Source: Dryomyza anilis
Taxonomy: Eukaryota; Arthropoda; Insecta; Diptera; Dryomyzidae
Assembly: GCA_951804985.1 (NCBI GenBank)
Contig: OX638133.1
Span: 70,128,367 to 70,192,366 of the forward strand
Length of the DNA: 64,000 nucleotides
Reading direction: 5' to 3'
Numbering within the stretch: the first letter of the stretch is position 1; each line of letters starts with the position of its first letter. Of the stretch, positions 11,757 through 22,694 are shown one piece after another. The notes under the pieces are model-generated. The model was not told the origin of the DNA and did no database searches. It saw only the letters and a program-made list of their open reading frames with translations. The translations under genes were made by a program, and so were the position numbers.

Positions 11757-12970
11757 AGTAGAAATGCTAGTTCTTGAAACTAGTCATGATAACAGGTAAA
11801 AAAAAAATAATTATCAGGGTCTAGAGAAAGTTTCCTAGCCCTCCGTCACACAGTGTGCCTAAATGCTCTTAAATCAGGTACCACTCAACCGATTTTAAAA
11901 ATTTAAAAAGTGTTGTACAGAGAGAACTAGAGTTTTAAAATTGGAGTTTGTATCTGTAATGGTCATGGAGATAAAAATCAGTTAAGTTGAGATTTTTTTT
12001 TATGAAATATCTTTCAAAAATTGTAAAAAAACCAAAAGTTATTCGATTTTTAAAATTCTTTTGTTTATGAAAAGCTTACATTGAGATCTAAAACGTGCTC
12101 ATTTGAGTAAATATTTTATTTAGTTTTAAAGTTAAAAAGACATGATTTTTTTTTGGTTTTTGAAGACTTAATTTTACATATTTATAAATAGATTTTACAT
12201 TTTGTTATGAACTCAAAATATTTGTATGAGACTTTTATAAATTAACACATAAATCATAAATTGAAAACCGTTTTTAAATATGTCAAATGGTATATATAAA
12301 ATAGTAAACTCGATTTTTTTTGGTTTTGCAATTTTTTAGTTTTTTTGGAAAATTGGACTTATACGCAAATCTCCGTAATAATTTTTCTTCTTCAGTAACA
12401 TGTACTTTTGTTATATATTTTTGATAGATAACATTACTGAGAATCTTTTAAAATATAAAAATTATCCAAAATTTATTTAACCAATCTGGCAATACTGGTC
12501 AAAGTTAATGTTTTTAATTTTTTTTTTTACTTTGACCCCCTGCAGAAAAGTTTTCAAAGTCCAATGTTAAATTTTAAGTAAGCAGTTTTAATTAGTTATT
12601 TTTTCCAAAAATATTTATTTTTCATTGTACATAACTTTGGTCAGATTTTATGTTTTATTAGGTTTACTTCAAAACATAAGTTGAATATTCTCGATGAAAT
12701 AATAAATTAGACAAAAAAAAATCGTACTACTAAGAAATCAAAATACAAAATGTATAAAAAACACGAGAATTTTCTTATTTCACGTAATAAGTTTAGGCAA
12801 TATCAAAAAAACTAACTATGAGGTCTTGATACGAATTATTAAATCCATTTGTTGTGTAGTGTTATATGATATATGATGATAAAAAACCTAAATTAGAAGG
12901 AACAAAATTTAACCTTTTGTCGAAAGTACATTTTTTAATATTTTTATTTTATAATGAAAATTGCATGTAT
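11757..12970. other. AT-rich spacer
   Basis: Long T- and A-runs; no gene, TIR pair or tandem array recognised. A small inverted pair (CCTGTTATCA / TGATAACAGG) lies at 11730-11796. Confidence 0.4.
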
Positions 12971-12974
12971 TTAT

Positions 12975-13027
12975 TAAACCAGTTTATTATTATTATTATT
13001 ATTATTGGTAATAAAACTGGTTTAATG
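12975..13027. repeat. (TTA)n microsatellite in a hairpin
   Basis: About eight TTA units are bracketed by TTAAACCAGTTT and AAACTGGTTTAA, a perfect inverted pair. Confidence 0.75.
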
Positions 13028-13041
13028 GATAAATAATTCCA

Positions 13042-13472
13042 TCCCTAGTAGAAATTTGCCCGATGCGCCATCGGGAAATGGTCGGGTTTTCGTTGGTTAA
13101 TCCCTATTAGAGAAAATATGATCATTGCCTTTGCATGCCCTTATCATGCTTACTATAGCAGGGTTTACATTATCTAAACAGTCAATGTTCCCGATCATAG
13201 CTACATTATTTGTTCCTCATAACGAAATTAGTATCAGGCAATGATCGAGATTAATGAGAGAAACCCTATTATGCTCGGGCTCAGACAAGGCAATTGTCGG
13301 GTAAATATTAAAATGGGGAATTGCCCGATCAGTACATGATCATGGCTTGAGGTCAATACATGATCAGGACTCTGCGTTACAAGGACATTATGGGCCTCGT
13401 CATATCTCGATCACCTCAAATAATGACATGATCACTTCATGACCATTGCCCTACCAAAATTTCTACTAGGGA
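13042..13472. mobile_element. MITE with TCCCTAGTAGAAATTT inverted ends
   Basis: The 16-bp ends TCCCTAGTAGAAATTT and AAATTTCTACTAGGGA are perfectly inverted around a 431-bp element. The interior repeats ATGATC and CCCGAT/ATCGGG motifs and is less AT-rich than its surroundings. No coding capacity. No clear target duplication longer than 2 bp was found, so the superfamily is left open. Confidence 0.75.
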
Positions 13473-14785
13473 TAAATCCATTTTTTTTTTAATCTTATAT
13501 GATTTTTGATTTGTGAAGAGAGATCCGCATCCATAAAACTGACATCCGTTACATCACTAATAATTACGCTTTCCTTGTATCTGGTAAACAAGACTAAAAG
13601 TGTTACTTCCTTTTAGGCATTTTGGCCAATAGCGACGGATGGTCAGGCACAGGTCAACAGACACTGTCAAATGTCAAAAAGCCTAAACATCTGAGTTTGG
13701 CGAAGTGCTTAACCAGTCGGCAGTATAAACAGTCACCTTTGAAGCAAACACAGACACCACCACACACAACATGCTGGAACTTGTTTGTTTATGCAAATAA
13801 GTGCGTCCCTCATTTTGATGCGGGGCGTCTGTCCTGTGAATGTGCGTTTATGCAAAACCACCTACACAATAACTCAGTGTCATTATGTTTGTAAACTGAA
13901 CTGATTTGAGCAGCGACTGCTGCTGCTACTGCTTCTGATTAAAATAGAATCTCTTCTAAGAATTGTTGTTCGTTTATTTTGACTCTGTTGATGTTTACGA
14001 TGTGGCTGAATTTTGTTATTGCTATCGCATCTATTGAATCTTGTGGGCCCTTCAAGACATCGAACACTAATCGCTTTTGACGTGTCTCGGTGTAGGCGTC
14101 GTAAAGTCTTGGACTAGGTAGCTACAGAGTTCACATTTAAAATGGTTATTTCTTAATTAAGAGGAAACACATTATAAATGCATTTAATATTATATCTGTC
14201 AAGAAGAAAAATTTAGGCGATATTACGAAAAATAATTGAGTTCACGAATATGTCAAAATGTCATTAAGTCGATTTTTTGATAAAATCGAAAAGCATCATC
14301 CGCTGCTCGAATTATAATTACAATGTGAACTATTTTATATGTCCTTCTGGGAAAGTCCGCGAAGTCTTATCAATAATTCGTAAAATAACTTTATTATTTG
14401 TATACTCTACACCTGATGTACATGGTATATTCAGTTGCACATATTGTAAGACCCCCCGAAGGCGTGTCTGGTATGTCTCAGCGGTTCCTTTAGCCTTGTC
14501 TGTCTTTCTTACTGTCCGAATACACAAGAGCTTGAGAAATACTTGTATGAATACGATGCAATTTCAATATGTTCTAGGCAAAAATGGATTCTGAGTTCTG
14601 AAATGAGCCAAATCGGTTAACGGACACGCCCAATTCCTATACAAATCAATTTCATATAACTCTTTAGGAACCAATAACTCAAAAAGTAGTTAAGAATGGG
14701 CGCGGTCCGCGCACATTTTTTTACATTATTTCCCGGTATTTTATGGTGGACATTTGAGTCATAAATAATTGAAAACAAATCTATA
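13473..14785. other. Spacer with apparently unique sequence
   Basis: The part at 13540-14110 is richer in G and C and free of the repeat families seen elsewhere. It holds TGC/CTG-rich patches (CTGCTGCTGCTACTGCTTCTG near 13916) and ATGCAAATAAG at 13791. It may be old host intergenic DNA or contain regulatory sequence. The open frame at 13622-13894 has no supported start. Confidence 0.35.
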
Positions 14786-15661
14786 CACAGAAAACTGATT
14801 TGTTGCGGCAAACAACTAAATTGCCGTACTGAATTATTCGGTTGCGGAAACTTGCTGATTAGGAGGTTGTATCAACCTCTTAGTCAGCAAGCATGAGGTT
14901 GTGCCAACCTCCTATTCAGCAAGCATAAGGTTGTTTAAACCTCCAAGTCAGCAAGCATGCCGGAACCTCCAATTGAAATTTTCTTTTAAGAATATTTTTT
15001 TTTATATAGAAAACTTATTTATGTAAAGTTTTCTATATGTATTTTTGATGCGTAAATATGTCACGCATAGAATTTCAAAAAATATATCTATCTGTATTCT
15101 GTTCCCTGGAAAATAAAAACAGTATGAAGATACATTTAATATTTTATTTCATCATAATTAAACAATATATGAAACTATTTATAATGCCACATATGGTCAC
15201 ATTTTATTATATTTCACTAGCTAAACAGCAATGTGTATTCATTATTTTATTAATATTCATATATTTATTTCGCATTTTTACTTAATTAATGAGTTTCCTA
15301 TTGTTTGCCACTTGTGAAAATTTGTGAAGTTTATTTATTTTTGCATGTATCCATAATTTTTGGCAAGAAACTGGCAACCGAACTGCTGATAGACATGAGG
15401 TTGCCGTTTTTCATTTATTTTGTTGATACAATAACGTACTCAGTTGGCGTAACAAATGCACAAACGTCAAATTTTGGCAGAATGAAAAATGCAATCATGA
15501 GGTTACGACAACCGAACTTGCAGTTGCGCGGACAAACATTTCGGTTATAGTAAGAAATGGTACGTTCATTTTAATGACATGAGGTTACAATAAATATATT
15601 TCAGTTGCAACACTGAAATGTTGGTTCAATTAACCTCATGCCAAAAGAGGATTTTTCTGTG
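14786..15661 (+). mobile_element. TIR element (CACAGAAAA ends) with palindromic subterminal repeats
   Basis: The ends are CACAGAAAA (14786) and TTTTCTGTG (to 15661). Just inside the left end, at 14850-14968, the palindrome AGGTTGnnnCAACCTC alternates with AGTCAGCAAGCATG three to four times. The right end carries CAACCGAA and AACCTCATG motifs. The inverted right part recurs at 22695-23060. No transposase seen. Confidence 0.65.
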
Positions 15662-16105
15662 TGTATGAAATGTTAGTGTTACAAATCTGCATAATTCGTG
15701 GCATTGAAATGAAAATATTTTAATTACTAATTTCTTTAAATGACTGTAACCATTTTAAAAACGTTTGAATTTTCCAAATTTAATATGAATAAACAAAGTT
15801 ATGATCGAGAACATTAAGGCATATTATTGCATGGAATTGCTATGTATTCCCAGTACAGTGAGTGATTCGTAGAAAACGATATTTTCTGAACAGCAACGAA
15901 AATCCATTCGTCATTACAATATTTTGAACAAAAAACTTCGAACTTTCAAAAACATTTTTTTTTAAATAAAATTTTTTTCAAAAAAAAAAATTATAGGTTT
16001 TTTTTTTAAACAAAATTTTTACAACAACACTTTTTTTCGAATTCTTTACGAAAAAAAAAAAATATTATTTTATGATGTTCGATAGTACGTATAATTTCAT
16101 ATATA
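15662..16105. other. AT-rich spacer
   Basis: Contains long A and T runs near 15950-16065; nothing else recognised. Confidence 0.4.
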
Positions 16106-16948
16106 TCTGTGGTCTCAAGCAATAACAACATAAGTCATTTTATACTACTTTTCAGGAGAGCATTTTAAAGATTTAACTAATTATAGCATAACATTGTATT
16201 AAGATTTTTAAGGTTTACCACCGCAAATATCTCACATATTAGTAGTATATTTTGTAAAAAATACTAGTTTTAAATATTGATATTTCATTTGCATAACTCG
16301 AGTTATGTTGTTATTACACAAAGCAAAAAAATAAAATGAGCAACATATGTCGACTTATGTTGTTATGCCGAATCGAAAATTTCGAATACGCTAAATTTAT
16401 GTTGTTTAACCATACTAAATATTGGTTCGATTTATGTAATCATGTTTCTTTAACAAGGCTAATATTATAAAACTAAAAATATTAAAATTACTGAATATTC
16501 TTTACAAAAAGAAAACCATATTATTTACTACATTTTATTAAAATTTTTGGATAACTATTATATAATAAGCTTTGAATACTTTAAATTTCCAATTCGACTA
16601 TGAAACTATACAACGTTATTACTGTCAATTCCCATATATTTTTACAAACATTATTTGGAATATTTACGATTCATCATTTTGGTTTATCATAAAAAGATGG
16701 ATTTATAACTTATTTTTATTAAGATATATTATTTTTAAGTCAATCTAATTTTCAGTTTGTATTCTAAATTTCCATGTCGTGATTAGTTCTATTAAGAGGT
16801 TTAAAAAACATCAAAAATATGAAACACCGACTTTAATTTTAAATTTATGCCTTGTAAATATACCAGAAGTATTTTCCATCAACAAAACTCTTGTTATATT
16901 TTAAAAAAGAGAAGATGTACGTCTAAAGAAAATTGTTTTATTTAAAAT

Positions 16949-17205
16949 ATATAATAGTTTGGCGCTAGTCTTGAAGACTTTACTCCGTACTCATAGTGAA
17001 GGAACCTACTGTTTAACGCCGAATCCGAACGGCGTGGTAAAAAGTTTATTCATGGGGGGTTTTATTTCAGATGTTTAATATTGTCTGGCGAGAGGTACCG
17101 CGGTATAGAAAAATGTTTTCTTTGAAAAATATATTGAAATTAGCTGACATCGAACCCGGGACTTTTCGCTCGTAGTCCAACGTACTAACCAATCGAACTA
17201 CAATA
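16949..17205 (-). mobile_element. tRNA-derived SINE, diverged, minus strand
   Basis: Read on the minus strand, a tRNA-like head has the B box GGGTTCGATG and the phrase TTAGTACGTTGGACTACGAG. It is followed by the body, including TACCGCGGTACCTCTCGCC, and a tail ending in ACTATTATAT. It is a member of the family complete at 32161-32463 but clearly older. Confidence 0.75.
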
Positions 17206-17649
17206 TACTCACTGCAAACAAGAAAAGACTCGAGGTATATTTTTAGAAAAACTACTAGTTTAGGCGATTTAAAAACTTCTTTCATTATTCGCACTTAATA
17301 GCTTTAAATGTGCCTACACTATTATAGTTCATGCGACAAAAACTCACGCCATTGTACAATTTTGGCGGGAAAGGCTTTACAAAGACGAAGTACAACTAGA
17401 AAACTGCTTTAATTTTAATTAAATAATATTTACTTAGCGAATTATAATGGAGTACCTTTTCCAAGTATTCTTCAAGTGTTTTAAGATTTGCATAATATTT
17501 AGTACAAGTAAACGCATTTGCAATTAATCCAATTTTAGTCACATTTAATTGTGGTTTTTGTTTCATATTTTAAAGATGTTTGTCAGAAGTATAATTTTAA
17601 TAATTTCCAAGTAAGTTCAAGTTCAGGACTGTGATATTTTTGACCAATA

Positions 17650-17755
17650 CTGCTTTCAACTGTAGGTCCTACCATTTGAGTATAAATTAAACATGTTCAG
17701 CATAATTGGTTGGAAAGAGATCGGCCTAGATTTTTCAGAACTTCTGTGCCATTTT
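17650..17755 (+). mobile_element. SINE 3' tail fragment
   Basis: The phrases ACTGTAGGTCCTACCA, GAGTATAAATTAAAC and GATCGGCCTAGATTTT match the 3' half of the SINE family. The tRNA-like head is absent. Confidence 0.65.
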
Positions 17756-18130
17756 ATTTTATTTCGTATATAACTGAAATTACCCTTGCCTTTCTGACTA
17801 TTGGTTCGAGCGTCACGTCTAATCTGCCGAATCGATTTGACTTAAATGTATACGCAATGATACTATGGTATTCAGAGGTAACATAGGCTATTAAAGGACA
17901 GCAGTCGTGTCTTCTCCCATGCAATATACACTTTTTAAACAACATCATAATTAAATCCAAATTATGTCAAAAGAAAAAGAACAAATCAAAAGCGAAAACA
18001 TTATCAAATTCAAAAGAAATGCTAAAAATTATTGCAAAAATACAAACCTAAAGCATAAACAACAGCAAAAAGGAGAATACAATATCAAAAATGCAAATAC
18101 CAAAACCATAAAAAATAATTACAAAAATAT
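17756..18130 (+). mobile_element. Diverged Helitron 5' fragment
   Basis: The order of motifs (GTCTAATCTGCCGAATCGATT, GGTATTCAGAGG, AGGCTATTAAAGG, CTCCCATGCAA, then an A-rich AAAAGCAAAAA-like tail) follows the repeat unit of the Helitron at 7809-8353. Similarity is patchy. Confidence 0.5.
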
Positions 18131-18199
18131 TTTTTAATTATTTCTTAAGTAATTATACTAATATAGATTAAATCTTTTAATAGTATTAACTGATTAAAG

Positions 18200-18590
18200 A
18201 ACAATTTGCGAATTTTTACCATTGAATAACAACATAAGTCGTAAATTAGTATATATTTTGTTTTTGGAATAACGGCATATGTCGACTTATTTTGAACTTT
18301 TAATAAAACTAATTTTGGAATAGCAACATAAGTGGAGATATGTTCAATAAATAACAACAAATTATTTTGGAATAACGACATAACTTGAATTACGTTATAA
18401 GCAAAATGTTTTTAAATTTGGAATAACGACATAAGTGGACATTTTTTATAAAAAACATAATTTTAAAATTTGGAATAACAACGCAAGTCGAGATATGTTG
18501 TTATGATTTCTTAGGAATTTTACTCAGACAGTTTAACTTTCGAGTGTGTAATAACAACATAAGTCTAGTTGTGTCGTTATTTCATATGGA
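18200..18590. repeat. Tandem palindromic AACAACATAAGTCGA units
   Basis: At least seven degenerate units of TTTGGAATAACGACATAAGT, spaced 40-60 bases apart, many containing ATGTTGTTAT in the opposite sense. They are the right subterminal region of the element at 16106-18764. Confidence 0.75.
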
Positions 18591-18765
18591 AAATGTGACA
18601 AAACGAGTTATGCTGTTATGTTTTTCCCTTATAACTTTTGAACTAAAGAAGAGAATATCACCAAAATTTGACACAATATTACATCGAATACCGGGAATAC
18701 GATGGCTGTACACACGACATAACGACATAAGTAGAGTTATGCTGTTATGCATTGGGGCCACAGAT

Positions 18766-18895
18766 ATAATGAATTTATTCATCAATATGTCATTTAATGA
18801 ATGGTCGTATCAAGATGATGAATCTGGTAGTTGCTGAAAAAGTTCATAATATTTATGAATAATTTCATCATATTGATGATTTTCTTTCTGTGTTG
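18766..18895 (+). mobile_element. Fragment of the CACAGAAAAA / TCATCAATATGATGA family
   Basis: Matches the 3' 130 bases of the copy at 47159-47922 (TTCATCAATATGTCATTTAATG, GATGAATCTGGTAGTT) and ends with TTTCTTTCTGTG. Confidence 0.75.
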
Positions 18896-20054
18896 TATAA
18901 TATTTATTTTAATTATGAAGTAAAACTATATTTATTGATATTATTTATAAAAAATTATTTCTAGAGTAATTTATAGAAATGTTTAGGTCAGCAGCCAGAT
19001 TTCTTATTGTTCTTTGAGGATTTCGTTCAATTCTCTCTTTAACAATCGTAATCACAGATTTAGTTCTTACCGAATGATTCCGACCGAATCTTTTACGGTC
19101 ATTAATTAAGTTTTATACCTTTTTAAACTCCTTTAAAATACTGCCTGCATTTTCTTCTTTTATAAATAGGTTTATTTTGATTGCCCGAAATTTTTTCATC
19201 GCTGACAATTTTACACAATGTCGATATTTTAACTAATTATATACGAGAATAATTTTTGACAATAAAAACTTTGGCTAATTATTGACAGTTAATTCTATGT
19301 TAATTACTAAAAGTGTATGAGAATACATTGGACACGGTATAAATAAAAATCAATGAAGTAATTTGAATTTTCCTTTGAAATTACTAAACAAAATGCATTA
19401 ATTATTTTTGTATTTAGTATTTTCAATACATTTTTGTATCAAATAATTTATACGTTTTAGTTACTTAAAATCTCTAAATTCAGAAGATTTACGTTATGTA
19501 AATTATTTTCATTTGATAATTTCGTACAGAGGAAAAGTCCTTTAAGACCCGTCTTCGACCTACAACTATTATAAGTTTGAAAGTACTGTTAAAGTTCTTT
19601 AAATTACAAATAGTTTCGAATTGTTGATAAATTTCAAAATATTTACCCAACTCACTGACCTATTTTTGCAATAATCGCTTGAAGTCATTGTTCGATTCTT
19701 TCATCATTTGTTATGCTTTGTCGGCAGAATTGTTTTTCTTTTATCGCATGAACTAAAATTGTATTTGTCTGAATTATCGCTTTGGGACCAACGCACAGTA
19801 GACATTTCCGGAGGCATATTTCAGAGTCAACTGAACGATGACAATATTTCAAGAACGGCAACACTTTTGTGGTTGTTGTCCGTAAAAGCAAAAAAGGGTT
19901 TTCTTCGGTAATGTGTATAGAAATGTGCTGAAATTGCGGAAGGGTATTGAGTTGTAATGTACCAAATGCGGTGGCAGACACAGTTATGGTCACAAAATAA
20001 GCTAACTTTTAAAACCGCAAACCATAAAAGTCAATGTGTAGTACATATGCGATA
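18896..20054. other. AT-rich spacer
   Basis: Short overlapping frames on both strands at 19685-19993 have no recognised resemblance. No TIR or tandem repeat found. Confidence 0.4.
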
Positions 20055-20056
20055 GT

Positions 20057-20641
20057 AAAATATACACTCTGAAAAATATTCTGCAAAATTAATAGGATTT
20101 AAAAAAAAAAATACCATTATTACCAAGTATTAAAATCCAAACGATCAGATTTCGGGTTTCTCAATCGCTTCGTTTTTCGTTACGATTACGGTCTTCATTT
20201 TTCGGTATACCGGTTCCAAGTTGAGGTTACGGTTTCGATTTTGCTTTTTGTATTTATGTTAATTTTTGACCATATTTTCAATATGTTGAAAAAAAAAAAT
20301 ATAAATTTATCATAGAGGAACAAAAACCAATTATCTAAAATTTTAATTCTTTGATTTTTACATTATGAATATTATTGGTAAATTCTATAAAATTAATGGT
20401 AATATTTCAATATTTTTTTTTAGTATGCTTTATCATGAAATTCATCCGCGCATCTGAATGGATGAAAATGCGTTAATGGATCAAATGGTCTAAGTGGTCC
20501 ACAACTCAACGATTGCCGATACCTCAAAACCTAACCTTAAAATTAATAGAAACTTTGAAATTAAATTTAAAAACTACTATTAGAGTACCATAATATCAAT
20601 AATTGCACCTTCTTAATGAGACATTTTCTTCTAAGTGTACA
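20057..20641. mobile_element. TIR element with ACACTCTGAAAAA / TTTCTTCTAAGTGT ends
   Basis: The ends resemble those of the larger element at 50329-51201 (ACACCCAGAAAAAAAT and TTTTCTTCTGAGTGT). It contains the diverged CGGTTT-type hAT fragment at 20146-20290. Coding capacity absent. Confidence 0.45.
20146..20290 (+). mobile_element. Diverged fragment of the CGGTTT-rich hAT-like family
   Basis: GGTATACCGGTTCCAAGTTG, then GGTTACGGTTTCGATTTTG, follows the left subterminal region of the element at 3709 in order, with substitutions. Confidence 0.65.
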
Positions 20642-20891
20642 AAAATGAATTTTTCTTTAATAAAAATATTGAATTTTATGTGTTATCTTTTATTGTTACT
20701 ATTTTTGTATAAAGCGCGAAGGCATTACATAAATTATTCATAATATTTTTGTTTTAAATCCAGAGTTAAATTTAGGCGCTACCTTTTTTTATTTATATCT
20801 ATAAATTTACTTGGGGTTGAAATTGCCGTCATTGCATCTAAATTACCTTTTAATTAGGCTCCTGATTTTAAGCTTTTCGCATTTGTCTTAC

Positions 20892-22200
20892 CGTCGCACA
20901 CAGGGCCGGATCACAATAAAAGTTGGTCAAAAATCAAGCTTAGGTCCGATTTAAAAAATACCTGACACAATGACAATTTTAAACTGCCTGATTACATATT
21001 TGATATAAAAATTTTTAATTTCAAAATGGCGGATCAAAAATGGCGTCCTTAAATCTTTAAAAACCTTTATATCTGCTAAAGAACATTGTGCAAAAGGGTT
21101 TTTGAGGCCAGAGATTACAAATTTGGATCAAAATTTTGAAATTCAGAAAGGCGGATACAAAATGGCGTTCTTAAATCTTAAAAAACATTTATATCTGCAA
21201 AAGAACACTGTGCAATAGGGTTTTTGGGCCAGTGATTACGAATTCATAATTAAATCCCAACACTTCACGCATATCATTAAAATTTCAATTCTTTTATTGG
21301 AAGTAGCCATTTTTTTAACACTCACTAAATTAGTTTTTTTAAAATCACAATGATATGTCACAGTATTCTCAAAGAGAACTTTGTTAAATTTGCATTAGGA
21401 TCATAATAATGTAAAACCACTTCCCAGTATTTATGATTCAAGTATACGTACAAGTACAACAAGCATACAGACCAAACGAGCCAGTTCTGATTTTTTTATA
21501 TTTGGTCACCATCTCCTCCATATACATATTACGACATATATGCCGCCATTTTGAATTTTAAAATAAATAATATAATTTATATTTTGCATTTTAATATACT
21601 ACTGACCTTACAAATATGAAGTATCTTGATTTTTTGGTTTAATTAAATTTAAAAATTCATTTTTTAAAAAAATATTTTTTGAACTTGTCCGTGAAAATCT
21701 GATCGTATTCATGAAGCGGGGGATAGCGGGCGCTGATTATTTTTCAGAAGAACTTAGAATACTGCTATCTACTTTTTCTGAGGAACTTGCGTTTTATACA
21801 TTTTTAAAAGTCTATGCAAAGTTCATGTTGTATTATTTGTATGAGGAACCACTTTGCAGTATATTCTAGCCTAAATGAATCATAGTAGCAATTCAATATT
21901 AAATCTGACTGAACAAGAAAATCATGGAGTTTGGTAAGCTAACCTTTGAATCGAGGTCAGATTGTACTTCCTGCTTTTATAGCCATATTTTCACTATATA
22001 CGAGTATTTTTTTAAATTTAAAAAGTACTGTAAATAGACGTCAATTTCTTACATAATACATATTTCAAGTAAATAAAAAATATTGGTGGTTATTGTCCGA
22101 TGTATTATCTTTCAAATAAAACCAATACTGGTTACTTCCAGGTAATTCTGAAAAATGATTTTTGGCCAGCTTTTCCTACAATCCGGCCCAGTGTGCGTCG
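20892..22200. mobile_element. TIR element with CGTCG target duplication, Transib-like
   Basis: The ends CACACAGGGCCGGAT (20897) and ATCCGGCCCAGTGTG (to 22195) are inverted repeats with one mismatch in the first 15 bases. Similarity continues inward (AAAGTTGGTCAAAAATCA against AAAGCTGGCCAAAAATCAT). The pentamer CGTCG flanks both sides (20892-20896 and 22196-22200). A 5-bp duplication of the form CGNCG and ends beginning CAC are known traits of the Transib superfamily; the assignment is inferred because no transposase frame is left in the 1299 bases. Confidence 0.7.
21018..21240 (+). repeat. Tandem duplication of about 112 bp within the Transib-like element
   Basis: Two diverged units share ATGGCGTYCTTAAATCTT, TTTATATCTGCWAAAGAACA and GGGTTTTTG in the same order. 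Confidence 0.75.
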
Positions 22201-22694
22201 TCCTTTGCGGCTGTAGAAATGAATTCATCACGTTGGCTGTAAATGTTTCACTTTAAGGGTAACATTTTTCTAGTAGAATAATCTAAAAAAAGAATGTTTT
22301 GTCTTGTTGTCATAAACTCGAAGTTTAATTTAAACCGGTGATAGCATTAAAGTGGGCGGTTTAATGATTATACATCCAAATATTTAGTTCTACTTGTCGA
22401 TGTTTGTAACCGGAAAAACTTATGGCGTTTAAGGCGTATTTCTCAAATAGTGGAACCACTGCTTTTGCTCTTCACAATCGTAGAACATTTTCTTTTTTAT
22501 CATTAGATATTAAATAACAAAAAAATTATCCAAAAGTAGTAAAACAAAAAATCATCAAAATGATTTGACTTTAAATAGGTTGAAAACTAACCTTATTAGA
22601 AAACTGATCCTGGTATCTTTGACAAGGGAGAACCCGACTTAACGTACCTTTAATTCTAATATTATTGTTGTATAAACACAATATATGTGCTACA
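22201..22694. other. Spacer
   Basis: No gene or repeat recognised. Confidence 0.4.

Larger units (their letters stand above)
16106..18764. mobile_element. TIR element built on ATAACAACATAAGTCGA palindromes
   Basis: The left end TCTGTGGTCTCAAGC and the right end, read inverted, TCTGTGGCCCCAATGC are similar terminal repeats. Each is followed inward by ATAACARCATAAG. TA flanks both ends, compatible with a TA target duplication. Many copies of AATAACAACATAAGTCGA and its complement lie within 450 bases of each end. A SINE copy, a SINE tail and a Helitron fragment sit inside. No transposase frame survives. Confidence 0.65.

Noticed and set aside
18200..18590. CRISPR-like spaced palindromes
   Set aside because: Spacing is irregular, spacers are degenerate rather than unique, and the units are subterminal repeats of a transposon.
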